A stretch of DNA of 7,003 bases from SpSt-398 sp033762195 (GTDB taxonomy: Bacteria > Bacteroidota > Bacteroidia > Chitinophagales > Chitinophagaceae). A program made the translations under genes and the position numbers. Positions 6,029 through 7,003 of the stretch are shown here, piece by piece. The notes beneath the pieces are model-generated. The model was given only the letters and a program-made list of their open reading frames with translations, searched no databases and was not told the origin of the DNA. Each line of letters opens with the position of its first letter. Position 1 is the first letter of the stretch. Location of the stretch: the NCBI GenBank assembly GCA_033762195.1, contig JANRLV010000140.1, positions 1 through 7,003 on the forward strand, written 5' to 3'.

Positions 6029-6882
6029 ATAATATCCCCTTCCTTCCATCTCCGATGGCTCCACAACCACATTTCGGGGTTTTGGCTGATGAATTGCTCC
6101 AGGAAAACGGCATACTGTCTGGTCATTTCCCCTTCGGGTAATTGCGCGGGGTTATCAGGGCCGAGTTCAAATATCATCTCATAATACCCTCTTTTTACCT
6201 GGATAAATTTGCAAAAAATGATCGGTATATTTTCTTTTCGCGCAGCGTTTTCCGGTCCTTTGACAAAAGCGGTATTGCGATTAAGGAAGGGGATCCAGAA
6301 TACATTAGTGGTATCTGCCGGTCGCTGATCGGCGCCGAGGATGATCAGGTATTGCGAATTTTTATGCGGTGCAATCGCCTGACGCATTTCGGTGGCGGGT
6401 AATAAAAAAGCCCCTGTACGTGACCGCACAAAACGGATCAATCGCTCAAAGATTCCGCTGCTGAGTTTGAGATAAACGATCAACACTTTAAACCGGGCAT
6501 CCATGGGGATGCGGACCAGCGCCATTTCCCAGTTGAAATTATGTCCAACCAATAACTGGGCCTTACGTCCTGTAGCATGTACCTGATGAACCAGGGAAAA
6601 ATCAGCCTTGAAATGTTTTTCCAAAAAAGCCCTGGAACAGGACAAGAGCTTGATGGTCTCAATAAAGTTATCGGTAAAATTGCGATAGAATTTCTTTGCA
6701 ATGGCGACCCGCTCGGCCTCAGTTTTCTCGGGAAAGGCCTGGGCCAGGTTCTTCATCACCACCTCTTTTCTGTAACCCACACCATAATAAAGAATCAAAT
6801 AAGCCAGATCAGAAATACGGTGAAGCACCGCAAAGGGCAATAAGCTGAAGGGGTATAAAAGACCGTAAACGAGGTAATACAT
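6025..6882 (-). CDS. LpxL/HtrB-like lysophospholipid (lipid A) acyltransferase
   Basis: This 285-residue protein belongs to the LpxL/HtrB/LpxM branch of the LPLAT superfamily, membrane enzymes that transfer an acyl chain to lipid A precursors on the cytoplasmic side of the inner membrane. The catalytic HX4E motif is present as H114-NFNW-E119. Further family marks are ILGADQRP (181-188), FLNRNTAFVKGPE (199-211) and the C-terminal PEMWLWSHRRWK (269-280). The N-terminal 34 residues are hydrophobic and fit a membrane anchor (YLVYGLLYPFSLLPFAVL). Length is slightly below the roughly 300-residue norm but nothing is missing. Bacteroidota homologues may make late lipid A acylations or an aminolipid; the exact acceptor cannot be read here, so no symbol is given. 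The ATG at 6882 has only about 6 bases between it and a perfect -7 box, implying a very short or absent leader. Confidence 0.9.
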   Translation of the reverse strand: MYYLVYGLLYPFSLLPFAVLHRISDLAYLILYYGVGYRKEVVMKNLAQAFPEKTEAERVAIAKKFYRNFTDNFIETIKLLSCSRAFLEKHFKADFSLVHQVHATGRKAQLLVGHNFNWEMALVRIPMDARFKVLIVYLKLSSGIFERLIRFVRSRTGAFLLPATEMRQAIAPHKNSQYLIILGADQRPADTTNVFWIPFLNRNTAFVKGPENAARKENIPIIFCKFIQVKRGYYEMIFELGPDNPAQLPEGEMTRQYAVFLEQFISQNPEMWLWSHRRWKEGDII

Positions 6883-6887
6883 TGGGG

Positions 6888-6895
6888 CAAAGATA
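6888..6895 (-). promoter_or_regulatory. -7 promoter box upstream of the acyltransferase gene
   Basis: On the minus strand TATCTTTG is an exact match to TAnnTTTG, ending 5 bases before the ATG at 6882. The transcript would start at or almost at the start codon (leaderless or nearly so). No TTTG lies at the right distance upstream; that position is occupied by the heptamer array. The box may therefore be a chance match, with the true promoter beyond the array. Confidence 0.35.
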
Positions 6896-6902
6896 TTGAA
6901 TA

Positions 6903-6958
6903 GTGAGAGACGTGAGGCGTGAGGCGTCAGACGTGAGACGTGAAGCGTGAGTCGTGAG
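6903..6958 (+). repeat. Degenerate heptamer tandem array, consensus GTGAGRC
   Basis: Six in-phase heptamers run from 6912 to 6953: GTGAGGC, GTGAGGC, GTCAGAC, GTGAGAC, GTGAAGC, GTGAGTC. A 9-base variant GTGAGAGAC (6903-6911) precedes them and a partial GTGAG (6954-6958) follows. Variation concentrates at positions 5-6 of the unit. The array lies in the upstream region of the minus-strand acyltransferase gene. It is not a CRISPR: units are far too short and there are no spacers. It resembles the intergenic heptamer arrays that I recall from other Bacteroidota genomes; that resemblance is from memory. Confidence 0.85.
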
Positions 6959-6990
6959 TTGGCAAACTTTTTAGAAGCTATCTATCCATT

Positions 6991-7003
6991 CCTCACGCTT
7001 CAC
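6991..7003 (-). repeat. Inverted copy of the heptamer array, cut by the window edge
   Basis: Positions 6992-7003 are the exact 12-base reverse complement of 6940-6951 (GTGAAGCGTGAG). On the minus strand they read as GTGAAGC followed by GTGAGG. The copy continues past the end of the window, so its length is unknown. The 40 bases between the two arms (6952-6991) could form the loop of a stem with the array at 6903-6958. Confidence 0.75.

Noticed and set aside
6903..7003. CRISPR array
   Set aside because: Units are 7 bases and contiguous with no spacers, and no cas gene is present.

Overview
The window looks like chromosomal DNA of a Bacteroidota species, most likely Chitinophagaceae or a close relative. 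The evidence is a large DUF5916/CBM9-like outer-membrane protein, a Bacteroidota-style cysteine-free ArsR regulator, several upstream boxes fitting the Bacteroidota -7 promoter consensus TAnnTTTG, and only one canonical Shine-Dalgarno sequence. Nothing points to a phage, plasmid, insertion sequence or CRISPR array. No tRNA or rRNA gene was seen.

Layout. Positions 1-56 carry a perfect 10-bp hairpin. Positions 57-1512 are a minus-strand pair: ridA (imine/enamine deaminase) followed after one base by a calcineurin-like metallophosphoesterase. A compact divergent promoter region (about 1513-1568) separates this pair from a plus-strand pair. The first plus-strand gene is a small protein made largely of the C-terminal domain of 3-hydroxyacyl-CoA dehydrogenase, without a recognisable NAD-binding fold. 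The second is tsaB (tRNA t6A modification), whose start lies inside the end of the first gene. An ArsR-type regulator (2972-3310) and the DUF5916 outer-membrane protein (3497-6028) follow on the plus strand, each with its own plausible promoter. A minus-strand LpxL/HtrB-like acyltransferase (6025-6882) converges on the DUF5916 gene, and the two stop codons interlock in one TTAA. The last 100 bases hold a degenerate heptamer tandem array (consensus GTGAGRC) and, at the window edge, an inverted copy of it.

How the genes fit together. Most are housekeeping or envelope functions: metabolite damage control (RidA), tRNA modification (TsaB), lipid A or lipid acylation, and an outer-membrane barrel. 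No single pathway joins them all. The least explained items are the dehydrogenase-like protein coupled to tsaB, the DUF5916 protein with a possible link to the adjacent ArsR regulator, and the heptamer array in the upstream region of the acyltransferase gene. I see no convincing new multi-gene defence or metabolic system. The heptamer array and the orphan dehydrogenase domain are the best leads.
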